64,000 nt of DNA from Saccharomycopsis fibuligera x Saccharomycopsis cf. fibuligera (Eukaryota > Ascomycota > Saccharomycetes > Ascoideales > Saccharomycopsidaceae), in the NCBI GenBank assembly GCA_001936135.1, contig CP012809.1, positions 2,467,501 to 2,531,500 on the forward strand, given 5' to 3'. The position numbers were made by a program, and so were the translations under genes. Shown here in pieces: positions 52,212 to 62,123 of this stretch (the stretch's first letter is position 1; each line of letters opens with the position of its first letter). The notes under the pieces are model-generated. The model was not told where the DNA came from, ran no database searches, and saw nothing but the letters and a program-made list of their open reading frames with translations.

Positions 52212-54249
52212 CTCGGAGAAACCATTCTACGTGCCTCCTACACCAATGCCCAACCCATTGCTCATGGCTAACCGACATACTCCTTTTGCTAGCTCTGCTG
52301 GACCCCAAACATTTCCTGACAGCCATCTCAGAAACACTCTTCATCAAGACTATAACAATGCAGCTCAATCTCCAATAAATCAATCCCAACAACATCCACC
52401 GCTAGCGTTTTTCTACCCTCCCAATCTGAACATCCCCATAGTGCTTCCTCCATTGCCCCCACTACCCAGTAATGGCTTCCCACCGCCACCATTAATGTTC
52501 CCACCATTCTCTGCCTCTTCTGGTTCTGCCTCTTCTTTGTCACCTCCTTCTTCTGCACCTTCTAGCAGCGGATCTAATCAGTCCAAACTATCCAGGGCAC
52601 CAATAAAGAAGAAATCTTTCTTTACAAAGACCATCGAGGGCCTAGTGGCGAGTGTGTTGAATGCTGACCAAAATAGCAAACCTCTGAATTATCCCGCTAG
52701 CTTTAAAAGTAGCCGCACCCATAGAGTACTGTCAACGTCAAAGTCAAAGTCAAAGTCAACGTCAAAGAAAAAGACGCAATATTCACATAATGGCAAAAGT
52801 AAGTGGCTAATGCAAAACCCAACCATGCCTGGTGGTGCTACCAGTACTTTCGAGACCCCAATTGACAAGACCAGGATTGCCATTGGTTCCGTTTTTGCAG
52901 TTCTTATTTTTGCGATTTGCTTCTTCATTTTCCTCATATCTCAAAAGAATAACGCCATTTTTCTTGCAGAGCATTCAAAGGCAAAATTCATCAAACGGCC
53001 CAGAATCGCCGTTTGCCAGTCTTTTGTTTCTTCCAATGCCCTTGGTACTGTCAAGCTTGATGACAAGAAGTTGCCGTGGAGTGCGCTAAAACTCAACTAT
53101 AATGCAGATATTGTTGAAATTCCACTTGACAATCTCAAAAGCCGCACAGATTTCATCAACAGGTTAGCTCAGCTTAAGGAGTTCCATATTATTGTGCTTA
53201 GCCAGCCAATTGAAGCAATAGCGGGACCACTAGATGGCGAGATTATAAGCCACTTACCAGCGTCAACGGTAGCGGTAATTCAGTCATCGTCAAGCTCAAA
53301 CCATGACTCAAACCTAATCAATCTGCTAACTGACAGAAATATCCAGCTTTCATACTACGATTTGAATACTGAGTTGAAGGAAAATTCTACTGCCGACACT
53401 CATGCTTTTTTGATGCTAAGTGCCATGAGAAACTATAAGCAAGCTATGTACAACTTACTTGAAGCTTACAAAGATACTCAAAAAGCAGGGCAAGAGCCCC
53501 TGCAGCAACAACATTTGCGAAGTGTTTACAGTAAGCTGCTGCTGCTGCTACCGAGCAATACCATAAGCGCTGGAATAATGCCCAATGGTCAAACTTTGGG
53601 CATTTTGGGCATGAATGGTGTTGGTAAAGCTCTCGCTGCGCGAATGAAACCATTCAATTTTGAAAGGATGATATATCATGACAAGTACAAGTTGCCGGCT
53701 GTCATTGAAGATGAATTGGGACTAGAATACGTCAGGTCAAAAGAGGAGCTTCTTGCTTCAGCCAATATCATTTCTCTCACTGGACCTCCATCCCAGCCCC
53801 ATTTGTCTCCATTATCGCCATCATTGCTTCTGTCTTTTAGAAGCGACGATAATGACAATATAAATAATCACGCACTATATGCCATTGATAGCGCCGCAAT
53901 TGCACAAATGCAAGATGGCGTAGTAATAGTCAGCACTGTTCCATCTGAGTTCAACTTGATTGATTTCAAAAGTCTCAAAAAGCAGCTAAGCACAAATAAA
54001 AAGCACAAGAAAATTCATGCTTTAGCGATGGACTCTCTTGATTTATTCAACAGGGAAGCAGTGCAGTTGCTTGAGTTTGATAATGTTGTGGTGATGCCGC
54101 AAATGAGTTTACATTCGCAAGAAGTCGCTTGGGGTGATGATGAATGGATAGTCAGGAATATTAAGCATTTTTTGGAGACTGGAAAAGTGTTGAATGGGGC
54201 AGTGGAACAACAAGATGTGGAGTTTAAGTTTGATTACTTTGTCCAATGA
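51910..54249 (+). CDS. Membrane-anchored Gor1-like 2-hydroxyacid dehydrogenase, catalytically degenerate
   Basis: 779 residues. Visible: a cytosol-like disordered N-terminus (1-310) with 12 Gln (89-100), Pro-rich and Ser/Lys-rich stretches; one membrane segment (323-343, IAIGSVFAVLIFAICFFIFLI); then a D-2-hydroxyacid dehydrogenase fold (about 352-775). It resembles fungal Gor1 glyoxylate reductase: ADTHAFLMLSAMRNYKQAMY, LGILGMNGVGKALAARMKPF, MIYHDKYKLP and DGVVIVSTVP. Key sites are changed. GxGxxG reads G567-M-N569-G-V-G572. The catalytic Arg of the NTARG motif is Pro678. The Glu of the DVFxxEP motif is lost (AMDSLDLFN). The catalytic His of the LPH motif is Gln731. So the fold appears kept and activity lost. 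Four CTG codons at 53536-53547 fall in a likely Ser run. No function is assigned; a binding or scaffold role is inference. Confidence 0.8.
52174..52209 (+). repeat. CAG repeat coding 12 Gln
   Basis: Twelve perfect CAG codons in the disordered N-terminus of the pseudo-dehydrogenase gene. Confidence 0.95.
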
Positions 54250-54818
54250 AAGGTAGTTTGATGTTTGGATTCTCTAAAACAAGTTCTGGCTTCTTATATT
54301 TTATGCAATGTAATACTTTTTTTTTTCTTTCTTTTTTTTTTTTTTTTTGATTGATGCTTTTTCTATCTGCTTTATGCTCGCTGTATTAGATTTTCTCCAT
54401 GTTTTAGATTTCATTTAGATTTAGATTTATTTTTCATAAATATGCTAATATTTTTTTAATTTTTTTAATTTTTTTACGTTTTTCTATTTTATGTCCAATT
54501 CCATCTAGACTTGTTTTGCTTTGCTACACTTGAATTCCTGTAGAGGTTCTCTTTAACTACTATTGTATAAAGGAAGGCTCCAATTGCATGCATGTTGTGA
54601 AAACTGCAGGAACTCCGCTCCGCCAGAAAATCTCGAAAAAACAGTGAAAAACAAAAAAAACAAACAAAAAAAAAAAAAAAAAAAAAAAGAAAATGAATAA
54701 ATGTCAGACAGCACTCGTTTTATATTGCAGCTGACTGCAACCAAATGAATCTTTACCAAATCTTTATCAAAGCCAAAATATAGCCGCAGATAATAGAACA
54801 AAGTACACAGAGAAGTAT
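54250..54818. other. Intergenic, pseudo-dehydrogenase to TatD gene
   Basis: 569 bp, T-rich downstream of the stop (54310-54480) and an A run (54663-54688) about 130 bp upstream of the next start. No gene seen. Confidence 0.6.
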
Positions 54819-56362
54819 ATGTCCCAACTCGCATCTTCGCTTTCAAAGCTAGCGGTATCCTCATCCACATCTGCCTCCGCAGCCAGCGCAGCAGCTAGCG
54901 CTAATGCCAGCGCTAATACCAGCACCAATGCTACCCCAAAATACTTTGACATTGGTGTAAATTTCACTGACCCAATGTTTCAAGGCCACTATAATGGCAA
55001 GCCGCAACATCCGTCAGATATCGAGGATGTTATCAGTAGAGCGAAATTATTCAATGTGGATAAGATGCTCGTTACTGGGTCTTCGTTGGAGGAAAGTTTG
55101 CGATCTTTGGAGATTTGTCGTCTGCATAGTAAGTGGTTTCTCTTTTATTTTTTTTATTGTCTAATTGTTCAGTTTACAATTTGCAAATTTGAGACATCAT
55201 GCTAACCAAATATGAAACAGCAGGTAATTTGTACTCCACAGTGGGAGTCCATCCATGCACAGTGACCGAATTTGAAAACGAAGGCACCGATCCCCAACAA
55301 CACCTCCAACAGCTTAAAGAACTTGCCATCCAGGGAGCACAACAAGGTATAGTTAAAGCTTTTGGCGAGATTGGGTTAGATTACGATCGTCTCCATTATG
55401 CGTCTGCCGAACTTCAGAAGAGATATTTTTTAAAACAGTTGGAAGTTGCTTGTGAAGTGAAGTTGCCATTGTTCTTGCACATGAGGGCAGCTTGCGATGA
55501 CTTTGTTAGTATTATAAAGCCATTTTTGCCAATTGGTCAACTAAAAGAAAATAACAAATCACAGCAAAAAAAGCCACAAGAGGATCAGCAGCAAGATGAA
55601 TCATCTGAAGAGACGACGCTGACGCCAAGTACTGCAAATGGCAAAAAGTTGGCTAAAAATGGGGTTGTGCATTCATTCACTGGTACTTTAGAAGAACTTC
55701 AAAAACTTCTTGATCTTGGATTTTACATTGGAATCAATGGCTGCTCATTGAAAACCGAAGAGAATTTAAAAGTCGCGGCAAAGATTCCATTGGATCGATT
55801 ATTGATTGAAACTGATGCTCCATGGTGCGAGATTCGTAAATCTCACGCTGCGTATCGATACTTGACCGCATATCCTAATGTATTTTATCCAAAAGTGGTG
55901 ACTGGGTCTTCATCTGCTGAACAGGGCGCTGGGCAGAGCGCTGAACAGAACAATAATAGCAGTAGTACTACTGCTAATAGCAACAGCAATAGCAGTACAG
56001 ATATTCTGACGAATGAACAAGGAGAAAAAAGCCAAAAACAAAAGCAAAAGAAACTGAAACAACAACCACAACAACAAAAAGGGAAACAGCAGCAGTCCAG
56101 TCTCCATGAACTCCTTCCGTTCCCTTCATTTAAGAAAGAACATTACGTGAAAAAATACAACCCAGAGGCAGTCACTGCCAATAGCGCAGAAATCAACAAG
56201 ATTGGCGAGAAAGCGGCTCCAGTGATAAAATCAAGAAATGAGCCAGTTTACGTTGGGTTCGTGGCCGAAGTGATGTCGAAATTGATGAACGTGGAGCCAG
56301 AGATCTTGATTAGAGAGACTTATAAGAATGGGTTGGAGTTGTTTGAGATTGACCAGTCTTGA
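54819..56362 (+). CDS. TatD-family metal-dependent DNase (spliced)
   Basis: Exon 1 54819-55128, exon 2 55221-56362: 483 residues (482 if the second acceptor is used). TatD nucleases are TIM-barrel metal-dependent 3'-5' DNases; S. cerevisiae YBL055C and human TATDN1 are relatives. Visible: an Ala/Ser-rich N-terminus (possible targeting sequence), KYFDIGVNFTDPMFQGHYNG at the barrel start, LYSTVGVHPCTV, AFGEIGLDYDRLHYA, LPLFLHMRAACDDF, VVHSFTGTLEEL, YIGINGCSLKTEENL and the metal-site LLIETDAPWCEIR. A Gln-rich insert (about 245-285) and a longer Ser/Asn/Gln-rich insert (about 365-425) interrupt the barrel. The final block MSKLMNVEPEILIRETYKNG is typical of the C-terminus. Without splicing exon 1 runs into stops and exon 2 lacks a start. 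Confidence 0.9.
55129..55220 (+). other. TatD gene intron with tandem acceptor
   Basis: 92 bp. GTAAGT donor, TGCTAAC branch site at 55200-55206, then ACAGCAG: cutting after the first CAG (55220) or the second (55223) both keep the frame. Phase 1. Confidence 0.85.
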
Positions 56363-56846
56363 AGTAAAGAAATGCAAACCCCTTTTGGTTGGGATAATGA
56401 TATTTTAATTTTTAAGTTTAGGATTTGTGCTTTGAAGCTTTTTGATTTGATAAGGATTTTTGAAGGACATTTATTGATTTGAGTTAGTTTTTTGAAAAGG
56501 CTCTTTTTAAACATTAGCGTTCAGTGAGAACTGTGGAAATTATTTTCTAATGAGTTTTGCAAAAGAACAGCATGCCAAGTCACCATCTGTAATCTTTTCC
56601 GGATATTGCATACCCTTCTCCCGAGATAGAAATAGATATATTTCATCAACTTTAATTTCTTACAAATATTGCAAAATGTACAATTTTATCATGAAAAAAG
56701 AAATTTTTGTCGTCATGCAATGTTATATAACATTATTGAAAAGAACATAAATATATAAACAGAGTTAATCTATTAAGCATGGTAATCATAAAGATGATAA
56801 TAAGAAAGTAGAAAAAGTAAAAGAAAAAAAAAAGGCCATTATTAAT
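56363..56846. other. Convergent intergenic, TatD gene to ARO2
   Basis: 484 bp, A/T-rich 3' flanks of two convergent genes. No gene seen. Confidence 0.6.
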
Positions 56847-58044
56847 CTAAGCAATCAAAGACTTGGCAAAATCTCTGGACTTCTGGATCAACAAAGCATC
56901 TGCGACAGCCAAAGCAGCCATTGCTTCAACAATTGGAACAGCTCTTGGAACAACGTTAGGATCGTGTCTACCTCTAGCTTTCAAGACACCATCGGCACCT
57001 TCGTAAGAAGCAGTAGCTTGTTCTTGAGAAATAGTTGCAGGAGGCTTAAAAGCAACAGAAAAGTAAACATTTTCACCATTAGAGATACCACCTTGAATAC
57101 CGCCAGAATGATTAGTTCTAGTTCTGAATCTACCAGTGGATGGATCAACAAAGAAAGCATCATTGTGCTTAGAGCCTTTCATGGTAGTACCATAGAAACC
57201 GGAACCGATTTCAAAACCCTTAGTGGCTGGAATCGACAACATAGCATGGGCCAAAAGAGCTTCCAATTTGTCAAAAGCTGGTTCGCCTAAACCGGTTGGC
57301 AAGTTTCTAATCACACAAGTGACAACCCCACCAATCGAGTCATGCTCATCTCTGATTTGTTCCACAATCTTGGTAGCTTTTTCAGCAACTTCTGGTACTG
57401 GGCATCTTATTGGGTTGAATTCATCGACTTTCTCTCTGGTTATGTTTTCCAACAAGTCTTGGAATTCCTTAGAACTTGGGTCTCTATTTATGGCAGCACT
57501 ACCAACAGCAGACACAAAGGCAACAATTTCAACATTGTGGGCTTTAGCCAAGAATTTCTCAGCAATGGCACCAGCAGCGACTCTACCAATGGTTTCTCTA
57601 GCAGAAGATCTGCCACCACCACTAGATGCTTTGATACCGTATTTTTGCAAATAAGTGTAATCAGCATGAGATGGTCTTGGGTAAATATCAGTTTCAGAGT
57701 AATCTTTTGGTCTGTGGTCTTCGTTCAACACGAGCATACCAATTGGGGTACCAAGGGTCTTACCAAATTCTGTACCTGATTGAATAGCAACTCTGTCCTT
57801 TTCATTTCTTGGGGTGGCAAGTTTAGATTGGCCTGGTCTTCTTCTAGTGAGTTGAGTTTGAATATCATCCTCGGTGAGGTCCAATCCTGGAGGAACACCG
57901 TCCACAATGCAGCCAACTGACTTGCAGTGGGATTCACCGTAGGTGGTAACGCCTGGAAGGGGGTGTTAGCAAAATATACTACAACCACATGAGAGTATAA
58001 AAAACAAGCAAATACATACGAAATAAGGTACCGAATGAAGACAT
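56847..58044 (-). CDS. ARO2: Chorismate synthase Aro2 (spliced)
   Basis: Exon 1 58044-58020 and exon 2 57952-56847 give 376 residues, the same length as S. cerevisiae Aro2. Aro2 makes chorismate from 5-enolpyruvylshikimate-3-phosphate, the last shared step of aromatic amino acid synthesis; fungal enzymes are bifunctional with their own NADPH-dependent flavin reductase activity. Visible: N-terminus MSSFGTLFR spliced to [14 protein letters not shown] (first signature), [19 protein letters not shown] and RRRPGQSKL, then the [20 protein letters not shown] block, [14 protein letters not shown], and the C-terminal [19 protein letters not shown] signature. All three family signatures are intact. The unspliced frame begins at an internal Met, losing the GESH active-site region. 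Divergent from SRP102. Confidence 0.97.
57953..58019 (-). other. ARO2 spliceosomal intron
   Basis: 67 bp on the minus strand. GTATGT donor, TGCTAAC branch site, TTCCAG acceptor; splits an Arg codon (C|GC) within the [11 protein letters not shown] signature. Confidence 0.95.
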
Positions 58045-58340
58045 AGTAGTTGATGGTTGGTATGTAGTGTGTGGATTGGAATACAATGCTGAAGCAGAGA
58101 TGAAAAGTTACTCATCGGGCCAAACCCTGCGCTAAAATATTTTTTTTCCCGCTTTGTGAAAATTCAACGATTTGGTGATTTCTATTATAATCACGTGATG
58201 TAATAAAAATCAGGCTACGCAGCTTCCGGCAAAGACTCGCTCCCATTTGGTGATGACAATAAAGACGATAGTGCGAATTTAATGGCATTAATGATAAAGA
58301 ACAGGTCCTGAGCACTTTCCAGAGACAAATCACATCTAAA
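58045..58340. promoter_or_regulatory. Divergent ARO2 / SRP102 promoter
   Basis: 296 bp. Contains a 10-bp palindrome ATCACGTGAT (58190-58199) around a CACGTG E-box, about 145 bp from each start. No other motif recognised. Confidence 0.6.
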
Positions 58341-59285
58341 ATGACATTGAGTGACAGTGTGAATGGGCTCATTCAGAGTCAGCAGCAGCTGCAACAACAA
58401 CAAGAACAGCTACGAAGTTTCTTGAGGCAGAACCAAGCCATTATTCCCGTGGTTGTCGCGCTTTTAGCTTTGGGGATTGCACTTATTGCCTACCAGAGCA
58501 AAGGCAGTCAAAGTGCACCAATCAGCGAAGACAATCTTCAGCAAAAAAACAACATTCCGACATTTTTGATAGTCGGTCCTCCTAATAGCGGCAAAACCAG
58601 TTTATTCCAGTATTTATCATACTTGAGCAACAAAAATGCCGACCTTGATGACAATGACAAAGATGACGTGCAAGAGCTAAAGTTCCACGAATTGGATATT
58701 AGTGCTACAAAATCTTTCAGATTGAATATCAATAACAATGCCAAGTTACCGTTCCAGTCATCTTATAAGACGAAATACACTCTCATTGACGTTCCAGGTG
58801 AGGAAAAAATCTATAACTTGCGCATCAAGGAAATATTGGACCATTTCCAAAAGATCCAAGGTATAGTGTTTGTCATTGATTCTACGGTGCACAATAATGA
58901 AATTAACGGTATTGCTAAGCGTCTTTTCAACCTTTTGCTTCTTAGCGAAAAGAGACCAAATGGTATTGATATTTTGCTTGCGATCAACAAGACAGATCAG
59001 TTCGGTGCTAGACCAGTGACCAAGTTTAGAGAAATCTTGGAAAAAGAAATCAATGAAATCAAAAATTTAAATTTACGTAACTTAAAGAAAGTGAATCTTA
59101 ATAGCAAGGAAAGTAATGATGAGCATGATGATGAAGCAGAACAAATCCTTGAAGAGTTTGGTAATGCTAATGTGCAGTTCAAGTTTGATCAATTGGAAGG
59201 TAACTTTGATTTTGTCGGGGGCAGTCTTTATCAGAATAAAGCTATTGATTGGGTCAACTGGCTTGACGAAAAAGCGGCAAATTAG
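58341..59285 (+). CDS. SRP102: Signal recognition particle receptor beta subunit
   Basis: 314 residues. Srp102 (SR-beta) is the ER-anchored GTPase that holds Srp101 at the membrane for co-translational targeting. Visible: a Gln-rich N-terminus, one membrane segment (about 33-51, AIIPVVVALLALGIALIAY), then an Arf-like G domain: G1 VGPPNSGKTSL (78-88), G3 LIDVPGEEK, VFVIDSTVHNNEI and G4 INKTDQFGARP, with a conserved C-terminal FVGGSLYQNKAIDWVNWLDE. An acidic stretch (about 250-265) interrupts the C-terminal part. S. cerevisiae Srp102 has 244 residues. Divergent from ARO2. Confidence 0.94.
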   Translation: MTLSDSVNGLIQSQQQLQQQQEQLRSFLRQNQAIIPVVVALLALGIALIAYQSKGSQSAPISEDNLQQKNNIPTFLIVGPPNSGKTSLFQYLSYLSNKNADLDDNDKDDVQELKFHELDISATKSFRLNINNNAKLPFQSSYKTKYTLIDVPGEEKIYNLRIKEILDHFQKIQGIVFVIDSTVHNNEINGIAKRLFNLLLLSEKRPNGIDILLAINKTDQFGARPVTKFREILEKEINEIKNLNLRNLKKVNLNSKESNDEHDDEAEQILEEFGNANVQFKFDQLEGNFDFVGGSLYQNKAIDWVNWLDEKAAN

Positions 59286-59653
59286 ATAGCCTTAGTGTTT
59301 GTAATTTAAATAAATTGTTTGTTTCTATTTATGTTTTCTGCGAGATGAATAAATATTTATTTTTCTTGGTATGACGATACATTTAATTTTCCTATTTTTG
59401 AGCCGTGCCAAATATCCATCGCATAGAACATATCATTAGTGTTTATTCAGATTAAACTCTTTGGTTGGCAAGCATAAATTTATGTGCTTTATTGAGTAAA
59501 CCAGAGATTACTATTTGTAGACATAATTTTATAATTGAGATCTTACTGCAGTGAAAACCAAGCAAGACAACACATTTAACAAAACATAAATACCAACCTA
59601 CAAGCAATTAGCTATACACTGGGTAAAATAAAAGCTCATTTTAAATTTTTTGT
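59286..59653. other. Convergent intergenic, SRP102 to NmrA-like gene
   Basis: 368 bp of A/T-rich sequence between convergent 3' ends. No gene seen. Confidence 0.65.
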
Positions 59654-60616
59654 TTATGGGTACTGTTGCCATTTCCACAACTTCTCTCCCGGGTTGATCA
59701 ATTCACGGTGATTATTTTGCTCAAAAGCCAATCCTTTACCCTCACCTTGAGCAGCAATAGTCTGCATATAATAAAAAAAATCACTATACTTGAACCCTTC
59801 AGTAAGTTTTCCTTGAGCAATCATCACTGCTTTATCTAATGGCAAATTTGGATTTTTTCTTAACCTAGTATCATGAATCTTTTCAAAAGTTTCGATTATT
59901 TCTCTTTGACTAGTCATGTCGGAATAAACTCTAATATGATCAGGAATCTCTACCGATGCATTGGGATCCATTGACGCAACAACGGCAATTGTTCTACCAA
60001 CGTCTTCTAAGCCAGAAACGCTAAACTTGGTATTCTCATTCCCGATAAAAGTTACTTTTTTGGTCTCTGAATTGTAGCCGGCTCCTTGCACCACCTCATA
60101 CAATAATCCACCAGGAACAAAAAAATATGAGGTGTAAATATCCACTACTTTCAATCCTTTCACTTGACGAGATTTCTGCGAATGTTCAATCTTCAGATTG
60201 AAAAGGCTTGGGAAATCATGACTGGTGGCCTGCACATCAGTACCAAATTGCGAAGGGATGTACAATTTTATATTACTGTTATTATCATCATCATTTTCTT
60301 GGCTTTTTCTTTTGAGTGCTTGTAAGATGGGATCCAATGCAGCATTAGAGCCAGTCAAGTTGATGACCACATCAACACCCTCCAAAGCATCATCGTACAA
60401 TTTTTTTGTAGCCGTATCATCCTCAGCGTTGATGCTGTAGTATTTAAGCACCTCGGTGTCATTCTTGGATTCGGATTTGGATTTAGATTCGTCTCTTGTT
60501 AATGCCCTAATTGGTAATGTGAAGATATTTTTGAATTGTCCAGTCAATGCATCAAGCACCGGTTTGCCGAGGAAACCATTGGTGCCAAAGACAGCGACGA
60601 CGGGTTTGTAAGTCAT
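59654..60616 (-). CDS. NmrA-like NAD(P)-binding protein
   Basis: 320 residues from the ATG at 60616. The frame stays open to an ATG at 60835, but the extra 73 residues do not look like an NmrA N-terminus. NmrA/isoflavone-reductase-like proteins are atypical short-chain dehydrogenases; some act as redox sensors (fungal NmrA, plant IFR). Visible: MTYKPVVAVFGTNGFLGKPV with a GxxGxxG-type nucleotide loop at 9-15, GVDVVINLTGS, LKLYIPSQFGTD-like block (KLYIPSQFGTDV), and YTSYFFVPGGLLYEVVQG. No catalytic Tyr-xxx-Lys is evident. A dehydrogenase or regulator role cannot be chosen from the sequence. Confidence 0.82.
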   Translation of the reverse strand: MTYKPVVAVFGTNGFLGKPVLDALTGQFKNIFTLPIRALTRDESKSKSESKNDTEVLKYYSINAEDDTATKKLYDDALEGVDVVINLTGSNAALDPILQALKRKSQENDDDNNSNIKLYIPSQFGTDVQATSHDFPSLFNLKIEHSQKSRQVKGLKVVDIYTSYFFVPGGLLYEVVQGAGYNSETKKVTFIGNENTKFSVSGLEDVGRTIAVVASMDPNASVEIPDHIRVYSDMTSQREIIETFEKIHDTRLRKNPNLPLDKAVMIAQGKLTEGFKYSDFFYYMQTIAAQGEGKGLAFEQNNHRELINPGEKLWKWQQYP

Positions 60617-62123
60617 TGAGAATGTGCTAGTGTTGAAACTGAAGTATAAAGTAAAATAAAATAAAATCAGAACAAGTGATGGAGAAATACAAGTTATAGC
60701 TTTTTCAAAGCGCTGATCTCGGTCAGTAGAAAATAAATGTAAGAGAGTTTTATATATGCTCTTGTTCGGTAGTGTTATCCTTATATTGTACCATTCTCGC
60801 CAACTAGATGGGCCTTGTCCAATATTGCTCGGCAATTCGCCAACATATTTCTTATGTTAATAATAATAGTAATAACGTGTACGTGGGGCACCGTGCAGCT
60901 GTCAAAAACTTTATTTTTTTATTTTCCCCACATGAACTATTAATGCATATAGCCATAGTTGGCTCTCATGCCCTAACACAGAATGTTTACAATAAAAGAG
61001 GTCTATTGGTTGGTTAATACTTTTGAGGCAAGCTGCAATATCTGCTAATGAATAAAATGCATTTTTAACTTTTGTTGATGGAAAAGCTGATTATCAGCAT
61101 GAACACGGTTGAATTGTGTTGTTTAGTGTTGTTGTGTTGTATAATCAATCATGCGGGATCCTAGAAGACTATGCAGAAAGAATCACTGATCCTGTGAGCA
61201 TTTGAAAGTCATAAAACTGTAAAAATTTCATAACATAAATGGTGCTCAGCTCAAAACACAACAAGAGAAACCGCAAAATCGGATTCAAAAGAACAAATAA
61301 GATGACTATTTCAGTCATTAATTACCGATTACTAAGTCACCGAGGCCGGACATTAATTCTATTCAAAATACAAACCAAAAAGTTATGTAAATGAAATAAT
61401 AATATCTAATATCAATATCGGTAACAGTGAAAATATTATTACAAAAAAACTAATAACAAATAACAGTCATATTAATAATCATGATAACCATAACAATAAC
61501 AAATACTAATAATATAGGGAGGTGAGCAAAAAAAAGCTAAAAAATTAGAACGTAGTTGTTGATAATATTATATAGGCGCCTAGTTGACAGTTTCATAATA
61601 AAAAGAAGATGATAATGGCACAATAGAATAGAAAAAAAATAACATTGAAAGAAAAGTGTTCAAAAGATATGATGTAGAAAAAGAAAAGGTGATAAAAAAG
61701 ATATAAAAAAAAGGAAAAGAGGCAATTAGATAAAGTAAGTCAATCAGTAAGTCAATAATTTAAGCGTGTAACATGCAACATTCAAAACAGGCAGTACTTC
61801 TATAATAATTAAGAAAACGAAGTAAGATTAATAAAAAATAAAAGGAAAAGAAAAATAACAAGAATTAATAACGATGACAAAAAAAAGGATAAAGGAAAAC
61901 CATAATATAAAACATAGAAATCATTGTCAGGAAAAATGCAATAAGAGATGAATAATATCAAGAAAAGATAAAGATAACAAGAATGATAGGCGTCCAACAT
62001 TTCAAACATCTCAAACATCTCAAACAATTCAAACATTTTTTTCTCTGATACCGATAAATAAACCACCAGGAAGGACAACTTTTTTTTCTAGAATAAAAAA
62101 AAATTTATAAACAAATGATAAAG
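60617..62123. other. Intergenic, NmrA-like promoter and PTC2/3 3' flank
   Basis: 1.5 kb. From about 61,400 the plus strand is A-rich, so the PTC2/3 transcript has a U-rich 3' flank. Contains a short tandem repeat of CAAACATCT (about 62,000-62,037). No gene seen. Confidence 0.5.
62000..62037. repeat. 9-bp tandem repeat CAAACATCT
   Basis: Four degenerate copies (TTCAAACATCTCAAACATCT then CAAACAATT, CAAACATTT), about 90-120 bp downstream of the PTC2/3 stop, in its 3' flank. Confidence 0.8.

Noticed and set aside
60617-60835. 73-residue extension of the NmrA-like protein
   Set aside because: The NmrA nucleotide-binding strand starts right after the internal ATG at 60616; the extension is not coherent.
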